A stretch of 64,000 nt of DNA, from assembly GCF_037646345.1 (NCBI RefSeq), contig NZ_JBBEWR010000009.1, forward strand, positions 1 through 64,000, in the 5' to 3' direction. The notes under the pieces were generated by a model. The model was not told where the DNA came from, did no database searches, and was given only the letters and a program-made list of their open reading frames with translations. The first letter of the stretch is position 1. Each line of letters begins with the position of its first letter. The translations under genes were made by a program, and so were the position numbers. The DNA is from Ascidiimonas aurantiaca. Lineage in GTDB: Bacteria > Bacteroidota > Bacteroidia > Flavobacteriales > Flavobacteriaceae. Of the stretch, positions 17,582 through 27,026 are shown piece after piece.

Positions 17582-17646
17582 TTCATAAAAAAGCCTAATT
17601 CTTTAGGGTATATTGACATTATATCCTGGTGAATGAATCCTTCATG

Positions 17647-17687
17647 AAAAGTACTTCTCAATGAAGATTTCAAAGTCTCGAAGTACT
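17647..17687. promoter_or_regulatory. Paired AAGTACT half-sites before the outer-membrane receptor gene
   Basis: AAAAGTACTTCTC (17647-17659) and GAAGTACT (from 17680) form two AGTACT-centred sites about 31 bases apart, ending 20 bases before the gene at 17708. The 13-base string GAGAAGTACTTTT on the - strand here occurs again, on the + strand, at 39687-39699 in the lanthipeptide precursor array. Possible shared operator; no regulator is known. Confidence 0.3.
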
Positions 17688-17707
17688 AAACTCTCCTTAT
17701 TTTTATA

Positions 17708-19981
17708 ATGACTATCAGAAAATTAACTTCAGTATTCTTTTTATTGTTTAGTGGTATTATTTTTTCTCAAAACAACGTAACCGTTTTAGGAGTGGTTACC
17801 ATAGATAAAGAACCCGCGGAAGGTGCCTTGATAGAATTAAAAACAAATAGAACAGTTAAGTATGCCCTTACCGGCCAAAAAGGTAATTATAAGTTTGATG
17901 AGATATTGATAAGTACCCAGGACACCATTGTGCTTACTGCTTCTTTTATGAGTTATGAACCTTCACAAAAAAGAATTACCATTTCAAAAGCCGTCGAAGA
18001 AGTAAATTTTCATCTCACTGAAAAAATCGTTCAAAACCTGGAAGAAGTAGTGGTAACAGGAGAAAAAAATGTAAGTACCAGTGCCTACAAAACTTCATTC
18101 AAAGTTAATTCAAAAGATTTTATAAAAAACTCCAGAGCGACCAATGTGCTGAATAGAATACCCTCGGTATCCATTCAGGATGATCAGATTTTTGTTGAAG
18201 GTACCCTCAAAGGATCGGTACTCATTGATGGTATTCAGTCAAACCTACAGTTTTTAAGAACAGTACAGGCAGATGATATTGACAGAGTAGAGGTTATTTC
18301 AAACCCGTCGGCCTCTTTTGGAGCTGATTTTACCGGTGCTATCGTTAACATTGTGTTGAAACAAAAAATAGAACATTTTCTTAAAGGAACTTTAGAAGGA
18401 GCTGCCGGAATTAGAAATGAGTATGTAAGTACGGCACCCACATTGTCATATAAAAGCAAAAATGTGATCGTTACGTCTATGTTCTGGAATTTGAGTAATG
18501 AACAACTCATTGACTATAAACTTGACAGACAGGATACAGATGGAGGGTTTTACAGACAACAAACCCTGTCAACTGCTGATGTAAATCAGGAATTCTTTGA
18601 AACCAATGCCAGTATTAAGATATCAGATAAGTCTAAGTTATTACTGTCATCAGGTCTTTCAAGCTACAGTTTTACCAATGCGGGTAGCGGGTTTTTTGAA
18701 AGCTCTGAAGGCGACAATGAGAACCTGGAAACATTTAGCAGGCAAAAGAATACCAGATGGGATATTGCATCTGCCTTTGTGCAAAAAATAGGAAGCAATG
18801 GTCGTCTTTTCATCAGAGGTAAGTATTTTAACTATGATGATATTAATAATTTTGATTTTGGAGATGGTTTATCGAATGATGTTGAATCTTCTACTAATGA
18901 GTTAACAGGTGTAATAAGTTATGAACACAGGAACTGGAAGTTATTCGGTAAATCAGCTTCGCTCAATACTGGGCTAAAAGTAATAGACAGGGATTTTAAT
19001 TTTTTGGCTGCGGATTTTAGTGTCTCTCAACGTATTATCAATGGTTTTGTTGAGTTTGATGTCACCTGGTCAAAACGATTTTCATATAACATAGCCTTCT
19101 CTCTGGATGAAACCAGAAACCAAAACGAAACATTTAGAGATACCTATCTCTTTTTTTTACCTACGATCAATACAGTCTATCATTTCAATAAAAATGTGGA
19201 CCTTAGGGCAGGATACTCCAGAAAAATAATAAGACCGGGTGCAGACGACCTGAACGAAAATGAGATTTTTATAAATCCGGGATTACTGGAAAGAGGTAAC
19301 AGCGAACTGGACCCCCAGGTAAGAGATTATTACTTTGTAAGCATTAGCAAGTTTTTTAAGCGAAATTACTTTTCTTTAAGATTGTTTACTGCCTCTACTG
19401 ACGGGCTGATCACTAATGCTTATGAAACTTCTGAGAATGGTGTACTGATCAAGTCGCTTGAAAATGCAGCGAGTTATCGTACTACCGGTTTTAATATTGC
19501 GGCACGTACCAGGCTGTTCAAGAAGATTTTTACCAACTTAAATGTAGGTCTTGCGTATCATGAATTCAACAATTCGCCGGGAGAGACCCTCACCGAACAA
19601 AATGATGGCTATACCTTTAATACCAATTTTTATTTTGGTTCAAATCTTTTTAAAAACAAACTCAATGTTTCCTTTACCGGATATTTCACGGGACCCGTAT
19701 ACTCTTTGATCTCAAGAGTTACTACCTTTCCGGGAATGAATATCAATCTAAGAACTAATTTGTTTAAAGATAATCTTGAAGTACGTTTTACTTATCAGGA
19801 TCTGTTTGCCATTAACACAGAAAGAATAGAACGCAGTAATTTTGATGCGTTTAACCAGTTCATACTTACCAGTAATAAGACCACGAACTTTATTTTAACC
19901 TTAACATACTTTTTTGGAAAAGATTTTGACGACCGTTTTGATAACTATAAAATTGATAATAAAGATATAATTGTAGAGTAG
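17708..19981 (+). CDS. TonB-dependent-receptor-type outer-membrane protein
   Basis: A 757-residue outer-membrane protein. It has a signal peptide (to about residue 21, ending IIFSQ), a CarboxypepD_reg-like domain (about 25-110, GVVTIDKEPAEGALIELKT), a plug domain (SVLIDGIQS, VEVISNPSASFGADFTGAIVNIVLK) and a C-terminal beta barrel with GYSRKIIRPGADDLN. This is the pattern of the 'outer membrane beta-barrel' TonB-linked group. The ligand is unknown. It follows the terminated peptide operon by about 170 bases and may have its own promoter. Uptake or export of the exported peptide is a hypothesis. Confidence 0.85.
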   Translation: MTIRKLTSVFFLLFSGIIFSQNNVTVLGVVTIDKEPAEGALIELKTNRTVKYALTGQKGNYKFDEILISTQDTIVLTASFMSYEPSQKRITISKAVEEVNFHLTEKIVQNLEEVVVTGEKNVSTSAYKTSFKVNSKDFIKNSRATNVLNRIPSVSIQDDQIFVEGTLKGSVLIDGIQSNLQFLRTVQADDIDRVEVISNPSASFGADFTGAIVNIVLKQKIEHFLKGTLEGAAGIRNEYVSTAPTLSYKSKNVIVTSMFWNLSNEQLIDYKLDRQDTDGGFYRQQTLSTADVNQEFFETNASIKISDKSKLLLSSGLSSYSFTNAGSGFFESSEGDNENLETFSRQKNTRWDIASAFVQKIGSNGRLFIRGKYFNYDDINNFDFGDGLSNDVESSTNELTGVISYEHRNWKLFGKSASLNTGLKVIDRDFNFLAADFSVSQRIINGFVEFDVTWSKRFSYNIAFSLDETRNQNETFRDTYLFFLPTINTVYHFNKNVDLRAGYSRKIIRPGADDLNENEIFINPGLLERGNSELDPQVRDYYFVSISKFFKRNYFSLRLFTASTDGLITNAYETSENGVLIKSLENAASYRTTGFNIAARTRLFKKIFTNLNVGLAYHEFNNSPGETLTEQNDGYTFNTNFYFGSNLFKNKLNVSFTGYFTGPVYSLISRVTTFPGMNINLRTNLFKDNLEVRFTYQDLFAINTERIERSNFDAFNQFILTSNKTTNFILTLTYFFGKDFDDRFDNYKIDNKDIIVE

Positions 19982-19996
19982 TTAATTACATGCGAA

Positions 19997-20788
19997 CTAC
20001 GAAACTGATAAGCTTACGTAATATCCCTCGTTTCCTCTAACATTAAAAACGGTATCATCTTCAAAAATAAGATATTGCCCCTTGATCCCTTTTAAGGTAC
20101 CTTCATACTCCCGTGTTTTTTCCATATTCAGGCTTTTAGGTTTTACGGGATAACGCGATACCGGAAACTCCAAAGCCGTTTCCCGGGTGCTGCTAATAAA
20201 ATATTCAGAGGCTTCTTCCGGAATAAAAGGTTTTAATTTTTCACGATATTCAAACAGATCTTTATCTTCTATCTGGTTGGTAAGCATTTTTCGCCAGTTT
20301 GTCTTATCAGCAATATGTGCTTTTAGCGCAACTTCAGTAATCCCTGCCAGATACCGATTGGGAACTTCGGCTATTTCAATGGCCTCATGAGCTCCCTGGT
20401 CTATCCATCGTGTAGGCACCTGACTTTTGCGTGTAACGCCTACTTTAATATCGCTGGAGTTGGCAAGGTACACAATATGGGGTTGTAGTTGCATTTTTTT
20501 CTCAAAGACCAGATCACGCTCTTCCTGGTCCAAATGCGCTTTGCTAAGCTCTGGTTTTAATACCCAGTCTGCTGCCTGAGGTGCTTCAAAAAAGCAATTT
20601 TTGCAAAACCCCTGTCGATAAATAGGGCGGTCTAGGTGGCAGTTCAGGCATTCGTACTTAATGAAAGAGATGTTAACCTTTTTGTCTAATGCCTGGTTCA
20701 TATGAATAAAATCACCTTTCATATTTAGATAATACTGTATAGGTGTACCAAACTCAGTTCTCATTTTTGTCAAAACTCCTTCAAACAT
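19997..20788 (-). CDS. DUF2797 protein with zinc-ribbon motif
   Basis: A 263-residue protein counted from the ATG at 20788 (MFEGVLTKMRTEFG). A longer frame would run into the divergent gene. A four-Cys ribbon CLNC-x12-CKNC lies at about residues 47-66. It is followed by family segments (IVYLANSSDIKVGVTRKSQVPTRWIDQGA) with a GIY-YIG-like look in IVYLANSSDIKVG. DUF2797 has no established function to my knowledge; the ribbon suggests nucleic-acid binding. Its start and the GH3 gene start are only 43 bases apart and divergent. Confidence 0.85.
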   Translation of the reverse strand: MFEGVLTKMRTEFGTPIQYYLNMKGDFIHMNQALDKKVNISFIKYECLNCHLDRPIYRQGFCKNCFFEAPQAADWVLKPELSKAHLDQEERDLVFEKKMQLQPHIVYLANSSDIKVGVTRKSQVPTRWIDQGAHEAIEIAEVPNRYLAGITEVALKAHIADKTNWRKMLTNQIEDKDLFEYREKLKPFIPEEASEYFISSTRETALEFPVSRYPVKPKSLNMEKTREYEGTLKGIKGQYLIFEDDTVFNVRGNEGYYVSLSVS

Positions 20789-20831
20789 GCTAAAAGATTT
20801 GTTATTTTTAGTGCCTAAAGATAATGTAAAT

Positions 20832-22343
20832 ATGCCAATTCCTCTGTTCAATTCTATTGCATCATGGCTTCTTAAAAAGCGTATTCACCAAATGGAGCTG
20901 TTCATGAAATATCCGGCAGAAGTACAGACAGAATTGCTTCATCAATTACTCTCTACTTCTCAACACACTGAGTACGGTAAACAGCATGGATTTAGTACTA
21001 TTAATAAGTATGAGCGGTTTCAGGATCTGGTACCGGTAAATAGATATGAGCAAATTGAACCCTTAATAGAGCGTACCCGTAAAGGCGAACAAAATGTTTT
21101 CTGGCCTACATCTATAAAGTGGTTTGCCAAAAGTAGTGGTACTACCAATGCCAAGAGCAAATTTATCCCCGTGAGTAGTGAAGCTCTGGAAGACTGCCAT
21201 TTTAAAGCCGGAAAAGATATGCTGTCTTTATATTTCAATAACAATGAAGACTCCAGATTATTTACCGGGAAAAGTTTGCGTTTAGGAGGTAGTAAAGAAC
21301 TTTATGAAGATAATGATACTTTTTTTGGTGATCTTTCAGCTATTATTATTGACAATCTTCCCTTTTGGGCCGAACTGAGTAGCACCCCCAGTAATCGTGT
21401 GTCACTTATGAGTGAGTGGGAATCAAAACTTGAGGCTATCATAAAAGAGAGTACCCGTGAAAATGTTACCAGTATGGCAGGTGTACCCTCATGGATGTTA
21501 GTGTTGCTAAACAAGGTACTGGAAGAAACCAAAAAGTCGCATCTTTTTGAAATATGGGAAAATCTGGAAGTGTATTTTCATGGGGGAGTGAGTTTTAACC
21601 CATATAAGGAGCAATATCGTAAGTTGCTGCCAGACCACTCTTTTAAATATTATGAGATTTATAACGCGTCAGAAGGTTTTTTTGCCATACAGGACAGTAA
21701 TGATTCTGATGAGTTGCTGCTTATGTTAGATTACGGTATTTTTTATGAGTTTATTCCCATGGATACCTACGGAACTCCTCAGCAAAAAGTAATACCACTT
21801 TGGGAAGTAGAAAAGAATAAGAACTATGCTCTGGTAATTACTACGAATGCAGGATTATGGCGTTACATTATTGGTGACACGGTACGGTTTACCAGCATAA
21901 GCCCGTATCGTATTAAAGTAACCGGCCGTACAAAGCATCATATAAATGTTTTTGGTGAAGAACTTATTATTGAAAATGCAGAAGAAGCTTTGAAAAAGGC
22001 CTGCGAAAAAACAAATAGTGAGATTGTTGACTATACGGTAGCTCCTGTTTTTATGAATGGTAAAGAAAAAGGGTCTCATGAATGGCTCATTGAATTTAGA
22101 AAACATCCGGAAGATATAGGTTATTTTTCAGAGTTGCTTGATAATGCATTGAAAGCACTTAACTCTGATTATGAAGCCAAACGCTACAACAATATGACAC
22201 TTAATAAACCCATGGTGCAAACAGCGAGAAAGAATTTATTTCACGACTGGTTAAAAACAAAAGATAAGCTGGGAGGGCAGCACAAAATCCCAAGATTGTC
22301 TAATCAGAGGGATTACCTTGAAGAATTAATTCGTATGAATTAA
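20832..22343 (+). CDS. GH3-family acyl-adenylating protein
   Basis: A 503-residue protein of the GH3 family, best known from plant enzymes that join amino acids to auxin or jasmonate. The ATP/AMP-binding signatures of the adenylating superfamily are visible: SSGTTNAKSKFIPVS (about residue 95), YNASEGFFAIQ and YALVITTNAGLWRYIIGDTVRF. The ATG at 20832 (MPIPLFNSIASW) is chosen; an upstream ATG at 20787 would overlap the divergent DUF2797 gene. The bacterial substrate is unknown. Confidence 0.88.
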   Translation: MPIPLFNSIASWLLKKRIHQMELFMKYPAEVQTELLHQLLSTSQHTEYGKQHGFSTINKYERFQDLVPVNRYEQIEPLIERTRKGEQNVFWPTSIKWFAKSSGTTNAKSKFIPVSSEALEDCHFKAGKDMLSLYFNNNEDSRLFTGKSLRLGGSKELYEDNDTFFGDLSAIIIDNLPFWAELSSTPSNRVSLMSEWESKLEAIIKESTRENVTSMAGVPSWMLVLLNKVLEETKKSHLFEIWENLEVYFHGGVSFNPYKEQYRKLLPDHSFKYYEIYNASEGFFAIQDSNDSDELLLMLDYGIFYEFIPMDTYGTPQQKVIPLWEVEKNKNYALVITTNAGLWRYIIGDTVRFTSISPYRIKVTGRTKHHINVFGEELIIENAEEALKKACEKTNSEIVDYTVAPVFMNGKEKGSHEWLIEFRKHPEDIGYFSELLDNALKALNSDYEAKRYNNMTLNKPMVQTARKNLFHDWLKTKDKLGGQHKIPRLSNQRDYLEELIRMN

Positions 22344-22372
22344 AAAAAGCGGGTGATAAATCCGCTTTTTTT
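22342..22372. terminator. Bidirectional terminator between the GH3 gene and clpX
   Basis: AAAAAAAGCGG (22342-22352), a 9-base loop, and CCGCTTTTTTT (22362-22372). The 11-bp stem overlaps the GH3 stop codon and ends next to the clpX stop. The A/T runs make it work in both directions. Confidence 0.85.
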
Positions 22373-22373
22373 G

Positions 22374-23603
22374 TTATGATACTGCTTTTAATTTTTTGAA
22401 CCTGGCTTTGGAGAGTTTCTTTTCTGCATAGCTCCTGTTTACTTCCAGATTATTCTCTTCTGAACTTGGAAGCTCAAACATGGCATCGGTAAGGATGGCC
22501 TCGCAGAGAGAGCGAAGACCCCGTGCTCCCAGTTTATACTCAATAGCCTTTTCAACAATATAATCTAAGGCATCACCGGTGATCTTAAATTTTATATTAT
22601 CCATTTCAAACAGCTTGGTGTACTGTTTGATGATGGCATTTTTTGGTTCTGTTAATATTGATCTCAGAGTTTTTGAATCCAGAGGGTCCATATGTGTAAG
22701 AACTGGCAGTCTTCCTATTATTTCGGGTATGAGTCCAAAATCTTTCAGGTCTTTTGGAGTAATATATTGCAACAGGTTAGACTGGTCTATGGCATCTTCA
22801 CTTTTAGATGCGCTATAACCTACGGCCTGCATATTAAGTCTTCTGGTGATAATTTTTTCAATACCGTCAAAAGCACCACCTGCTATGAAAAGAATATTTT
22901 CGGTATTTACTTCAATAAATTTTTGATCGGGATGTTTTCGCCCTCCTTTAGGAGGAACGTTAACTACAGTACCTTCCAGTAACTTTAACAGTGCCTGTTG
23001 TACCCCTTCACCGGAAACGTCACGCGTAATGGAGGGGTTATCACTTTTCCTTGCAATTTTATCGATCTCATCAATAAAAACAATACCTCTTTCTGCTTTT
23101 TCCAGGTTATAATCGGCAGCCTGTAAAAGACGGGTTAAAATACTTTCAACGTCTTCTCCCACATAACCGGCTTCTGTGAGTACGGTAGCATCTACAATAG
23201 CAAGAGGAACATTAAGCATACGGGCAATGGTTTTGGCCATTAAGGTTTTTCCGGTACCGGTTTGCCCTACCATAATAATGTTACTCTTTTGAATTTCTGT
23301 ATCGTCACCGCCCGGTTGTAAAAGTCGTTTGTAGTGATTATAAACGGCTACAGACATTACTTTTTTGGTAGCAGACTGGCCTATTATAAATTGATCAAGA
23401 AAAGTCTTGATCTCACGGGGTTTTTTTAGGATTAACTCCTGGGAAAGCTCATTGGTACGAGATTGCCTGGACTCTTCCAGAACAATACCATGTGCCTGCT
23501 CAATACAACGGTCGCAAATATGAGCATCCAGTCCTGCAATAAGCAGGTTGGTTTCGGGCTTCTTTCTACCACAAAACGAACATTCCAGTTCTTCTTTTGC
23601 CAT
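22374..23603 (-). CDS. clpX: ATP-dependent protease ATPase subunit ClpX
   Basis: A 409-residue AAA+ unfoldase. An N-terminal zinc-binding domain has four Cys (CSFCGRK...HICDRC). Walker A is GQTGTGKTLMAKT, Walker B VFIDEIDKI, the pore loop GYVGED, and sensor 2 lies in GARGLRS. It unfolds tagged proteins and feeds them to ClpP. It sits 49 bases after clpP in the order tig-clpP-clpX, as in many bacteria. Confidence 0.98.
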   Translation of the reverse strand: MAKEELECSFCGRKKPETNLLIAGLDAHICDRCIEQAHGIVLEESRQSRTNELSQELILKKPREIKTFLDQFIIGQSATKKVMSVAVYNHYKRLLQPGGDDTEIQKSNIIMVGQTGTGKTLMAKTIARMLNVPLAIVDATVLTEAGYVGEDVESILTRLLQAADYNLEKAERGIVFIDEIDKIARKSDNPSITRDVSGEGVQQALLKLLEGTVVNVPPKGGRKHPDQKFIEVNTENILFIAGGAFDGIEKIITRRLNMQAVGYSASKSEDAIDQSNLLQYITPKDLKDFGLIPEIIGRLPVLTHMDPLDSKTLRSILTEPKNAIIKQYTKLFEMDNIKFKITGDALDYIVEKAIEYKLGARGLRSLCEAILTDAMFELPSSEENNLEVNRSYAEKKLSKARFKKLKAVS

Positions 23604-23652
23604 TTTATTTTGTGTCTAACATCCGGTTTCTAAAAAACCCGATACTTTTATT

Positions 23653-24312
23653 TTATTCTCGTGCCAGGATCTCATCGATCATTCCGTACTCTTTTGCTTC
23701 CCCGGCTTTCATCCAGTAATCTCTGTCACTGTCTTCATAAACTTTATCAAAAGGCTGGTCTGAATGTTTTGCGATGATCTGGTACAATTCATCTTTCAGC
23801 TTCAGGATCTCACGGGCAGTGATCTCAATATCACTGGCCTGTCCCTGAGCTCCTCCAAGCGGCTGGTGTATCATAACCCTTGAGTGTGTGAGCCCGCTTC
23901 TTTTCCCTTTTTCTCCGGCACAAAGCAATACCGCGGCCATGGAGGCCGCAATACCGGTACAAATGGTAGCAACATCGGGTTTTATGAATTGCATGGTGTC
24001 ATAAATACCGAGGCCTGCATACACACCTCCTCCGGGAGAATTGATATATATCTGAATGTCTTTGGAAGCATCTACACTTTCAAGAAAAAGCAACTGTGCC
24101 TGTATAATATTAGCGATCTGGTCATCTATTCCGGTTCCCATAAAAATGATCCTGTCCATCATTAAACGGGAAAAAACATCCATTTGTGCTACATTTAACT
24201 GGCGTTCCTCTATTATATAAGGAGTCATGCTGCTCACGATCTTGTCGTAATACATGCTGTTAATTCCGTGATGGCCGGTGGCATATTTTTTAAATTCTTT
24301 TCCGTAGTCCAT
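23653..24312 (-). CDS. clpP: ATP-dependent Clp protease proteolytic subunit
   Basis: A 219-residue serine protease. The ATG at 24312 (MDYGKEFKKY) is chosen over an upstream TTG at 24324 because this is where related proteins start. The catalytic triad is visible: Ser in GIAASMAAV (Ser124), His in MIHQPLGGAQGQ (His149) and Asp in YEDSDRDYW (Asp194). The oxyanion segment NSPGGGVYAG is intact. It forms the barrel that degrades substrates handed over by ClpX. Co-directional with tig and clpX. Confidence 0.97.
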   Translation of the reverse strand: MDYGKEFKKYATGHHGINSMYYDKIVSSMTPYIIEERQLNVAQMDVFSRLMMDRIIFMGTGIDDQIANIIQAQLLFLESVDASKDIQIYINSPGGGVYAGLGIYDTMQFIKPDVATICTGIAASMAAVLLCAGEKGKRSGLTHSRVMIHQPLGGAQGQASDIEITAREILKLKDELYQIIAKHSDQPFDKVYEDSDRDYWMKAGEAKEYGMIDEILARE

Positions 24313-24336
24313 AAATTTTTTCAAAAATGGTTTTTA

Positions 24337-24368
24337 TCGAAAAAAGCGTTAAACCTTATTCAACGCTT
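24337..24368 (-). terminator. Hairpin between tig and clpP
   Basis: AAGCGTT (24344-24350) pairs with AACGCTT (24362-24368). Read on the - strand it is followed by TTTTTTCG. The 7-bp stem and T-tract fit a weak terminator that could lower, not abolish, read-through from tig into clpP. Confidence 0.45.
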
Positions 24369-24396
24369 AAATATAGGTAAAATATTTTTTACAAAA

Positions 24397-25722
24397 TTAA
24401 TCTCCATATACCTCTTTTATAAAGTCATCGTAAGTTATTTCCTTAGACTTTAAATTGGCTTTTTCTCTATAGACCTCTAATAATTTATGACTCATTAACT
24501 GGTCTGAAAGGCGTCTTACTTCATCCTGATTGGAAAGTACTCTGGAGGCAATATTTTCAAGGTCTTCTTCGGAAGGGTTAACTTGTCCGAATTGAGCCAT
24601 TTGTGCTTTAATAAAACCTTTGGCAAATTCTTTAAGCTCATCAAAAGATACCTGTAGGTCGTTTTCCTGCACAATCTTCTTCTCTATAAGTTGATAACGC
24701 AGGCCTTTTTCTGATTTTTCAAACTCCTGAGATGCTTCATCTTCTGATAATTCTGCCTCACCCGTTACTTGTATCCATTTTTTCAGGAAGTTGGCAGGAA
24801 GATCAAACTTAGTGTTCTCTACCAGATAGGTGGTCATATCATTTATGAGTTTCTGGTCTGCCTGTTGCTTAAACTGCTGTTCGGCATCTTCTTTTATGCG
24901 TGCCTTCATTTCTTCCAGCGATGTAACCGTATCTTTCCCAAAAAGTTTATCAAACAATTCCTGGTTAAGCTCAGCAAGCTCATGACCATTTATTTCCTCT
25001 ACTTTAAAAACAACCTCTGCCTTCAGGTCATGAATTCCTTCATGATCTAGTTTAAGATGGCGCATAAGGTCATGATCATCTTCAAAAAGCCCTTTGGTAT
25101 TAAGGGTAATTTCATCCCCTTTTTTCGCATTTTTAAGCAGGTCTGTATTCTTTTTACCTTTTATTCTCGATAAAGGGAAGGTGGTTTTATTATTAATATT
25201 GTTTTCTTCATTAAGAAAAGTTCCGGTAATCTCATCACTTTCTTCGGCGGTTTCTTTGGTAATGAGTTTTCCGTATTGTTTACGCATACTCTCGATCTGG
25301 CGATCGATCATTTTATCATCGGCCACAATCTTATATTGCGTTATAGGTTTTTTAGATGCTAATTCCACTTCAAATTCCGGAGACAGGCCAAGTTCAAATT
25401 CAAATGAGAAGTTTTCTGCCTCCCAGTTAAAATCATCTTGTTGTCTTGGAAGCGGATTACCCAGAACATCCAGCTTTTCTTCTGTCAGATATTTTTCAAG
25501 GGCATCCTGAAGTAACTTATTTACTTCATCTACCAATACGGCACGTCCGTATTGTTTTTTTACCAGGCCCAAAGGTACATGGCCTTTTCGAAAGCCGGGA
25601 ATATTAGCTTTCTTGCGATAGTCTTTTAATATTTCATCTACTTTATCACTGTAATCTTCCTTGCTGATAGCTACTTTTACGATTGCATTAAGATCGTCAA
25701 TATGCTCTCTGGTTATATCCAT
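24397..25722 (-). CDS. tig: Trigger factor
   Basis: A 441-residue ribosome-bound chaperone. The N-terminal ribosome-binding signature appears as IPGFRKGHVPLGLVKKQYG (about residues 38-56). The middle peptidyl-prolyl isomerase region is weakly conserved (DEITGTFLNEENNINN), as I would expect in Bacteroidetes. A long helical C-terminal domain follows. It holds new chains as they leave the ribosome. First gene of the tig-clpP-clpX run. Confidence 0.95.
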   Translation of the reverse strand: MDITREHIDDLNAIVKVAISKEDYSDKVDEILKDYRKKANIPGFRKGHVPLGLVKKQYGRAVLVDEVNKLLQDALEKYLTEEKLDVLGNPLPRQQDDFNWEAENFSFEFELGLSPEFEVELASKKPITQYKIVADDKMIDRQIESMRKQYGKLITKETAEESDEITGTFLNEENNINNKTTFPLSRIKGKKNTDLLKNAKKGDEITLNTKGLFEDDHDLMRHLKLDHEGIHDLKAEVVFKVEEINGHELAELNQELFDKLFGKDTVTSLEEMKARIKEDAEQQFKQQADQKLINDMTTYLVENTKFDLPANFLKKWIQVTGEAELSEDEASQEFEKSEKGLRYQLIEKKIVQENDLQVSFDELKEFAKGFIKAQMAQFGQVNPSEEDLENIASRVLSNQDEVRRLSDQLMSHKLLEVYREKANLKSKEITYDDFIKEVYGD

Positions 25723-25827
25723 GATTGATTTTAATAATTTAAACTAGCCATTTTAAAACGGCTTGCAAAATTAGTGCTTTTTTGCCAGTCGAACAAGTTT
25801 TTAAGCGCTTGAAATTCAAAGGATATG

Positions 25828-26178
25828 TTAATCTATACGGTCTTCCTTAAGCAATGAGAAAAGAATAGATTGAAACAGTGAAAGCAGTAAGCTGAAAAGC
25901 AGTGCCCACCAAATACTATCTACCGTAAAACCGTCAATAAGCTTATCTGCAAAAACAATTATAAGGGCATTAATAATTAACAGGAACAGGCCCAGTGTGA
26001 TAATAGTAACCGGAAGTGTAAGTATAATAAGTATGGGCTTTACTAAAAAGTTAAGAAAGCTCAGTACCAAAGCTACAATAATAGCGGTTAAATAGCTTTC
26101 TACAAAAACCCCGGGTAGTATTTTGGATAAAACTACTACAGCCAGCGCAGATAAAAGAATTCTGATAAGATATTTCAT
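25828..26178 (-). CDS. Holin-superfamily-IV-like four-helix membrane protein
   Basis: A 116-residue inner-membrane protein with four hydrophobic helices (about 4-22, 30-50, 52-75 and 88-108). It matches the PF04020-type '4 TMS phage holin' family, in which NFLVKPILIILTLPVTIITLGLF is the conserved core. Despite the name these are chromosomal genes without phage context; none is seen here. Role unknown. Confidence 0.85.
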   Translation of the reverse strand: MKYLIRILLSALAVVVLSKILPGVFVESYLTAIIVALVLSFLNFLVKPILIILTLPVTIITLGLFLLIINALIIVFADKLIDGFTVDSIWWALLFSLLLSLFQSILFSLLKEDRID

Positions 26179-26255
26179 GGTTGTTTTTTTACTTTTTAAA
26201 TATACAAAACAGTTTTTATATAGGTGAATTGTTACACATTACATAAAACGAGAGC

Positions 26256-27026
26256 CTATTTAAAAAATTTTAAAGAGGTGGTCAAAAAATCAGCAGGGTT
26301 TTCAGCATGCAACCAATGCCCTGCAGATTTGATGGTCTCAATACGCGCTTCCGGAAAGTGCTTCTGAATAACATACTGATCCTGTTCAACAATGTAATCT
26401 GATTTCTCACCTCTTAAAAAAAGAGCCGGGCCTTTATAAGTAAAGGTATCTGGTAAGGAAACACCAATATTATCAATGGTTTTGGTGAGGGTTTCCAGAT
26501 TAAACCGGAAGCCAAAGTTGTCTTTGTCCACACGATACAGGTTTTTTAGCAAAAATTGTCGCGTTCCATAATCCGGAATATAGAGGCTGAGTTGTTCATT
26601 AGCTTCGTTACGATTTTGAATTTGGTTAAGATGAAGTGTATTGAGCCCTTCTAATATGGTTTGATGATGAACCGGATAGTATTTTGGAGCAATATCTGCT
26701 ACCAGTAATTTATTGACTTTCTCCGGGAACTGTGTGGCAAAAAACATAGCGGCTTTTCCTCCCATTGAATGGCCTAAAACAGCTGCATTACTAAGATGGT
26801 AGTACTTCATGTAATACTCCAGATCACTCATAATATGCTCATACGTAAAGTGGGGAGAGTGAAAACTCCTGCCGTGATTTCGTATATCGGTAAGGTGTAC
26901 TTCAAAACCTGATTGGGCGTATTGATTACCCAGGGTTTTCCAATTATCAGACATACCCAGAAACCCGTGGAGAATGATAAGAGGCGTTCCTTTGCCCAAT
27001 ATTTTACTGTGTAAAAGCTGTGACAT
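26256..27026 (-). CDS. Alpha/beta-fold hydrolase (YbfF-like)
   Basis: A 256-residue hydrolase with the nucleophile elbow GHSMGGKA (Ser about residue 97), an oxyanion segment LHGFLGMSDNW near residue 20 and the catalytic His in SAGHWLHAENP. It resembles YbfF-type esterases. It starts directly at the end of pdxJ with no gap, so it is translated from the same message. Substrate unknown. Confidence 0.88.
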   Translation of the reverse strand: MSQLLHSKILGKGTPLIILHGFLGMSDNWKTLGNQYAQSGFEVHLTDIRNHGRSFHSPHFTYEHIMSDLEYYMKYYHLSNAAVLGHSMGGKAAMFFATQFPEKVNKLLVADIAPKYYPVHHQTILEGLNTLHLNQIQNRNEANEQLSLYIPDYGTRQFLLKNLYRVDKDNFGFRFNLETLTKTIDNIGVSLPDTFTYKGPALFLRGEKSDYIVEQDQYVIQKHFPEARIETIKSAGHWLHAENPADFLTTSLKFFK

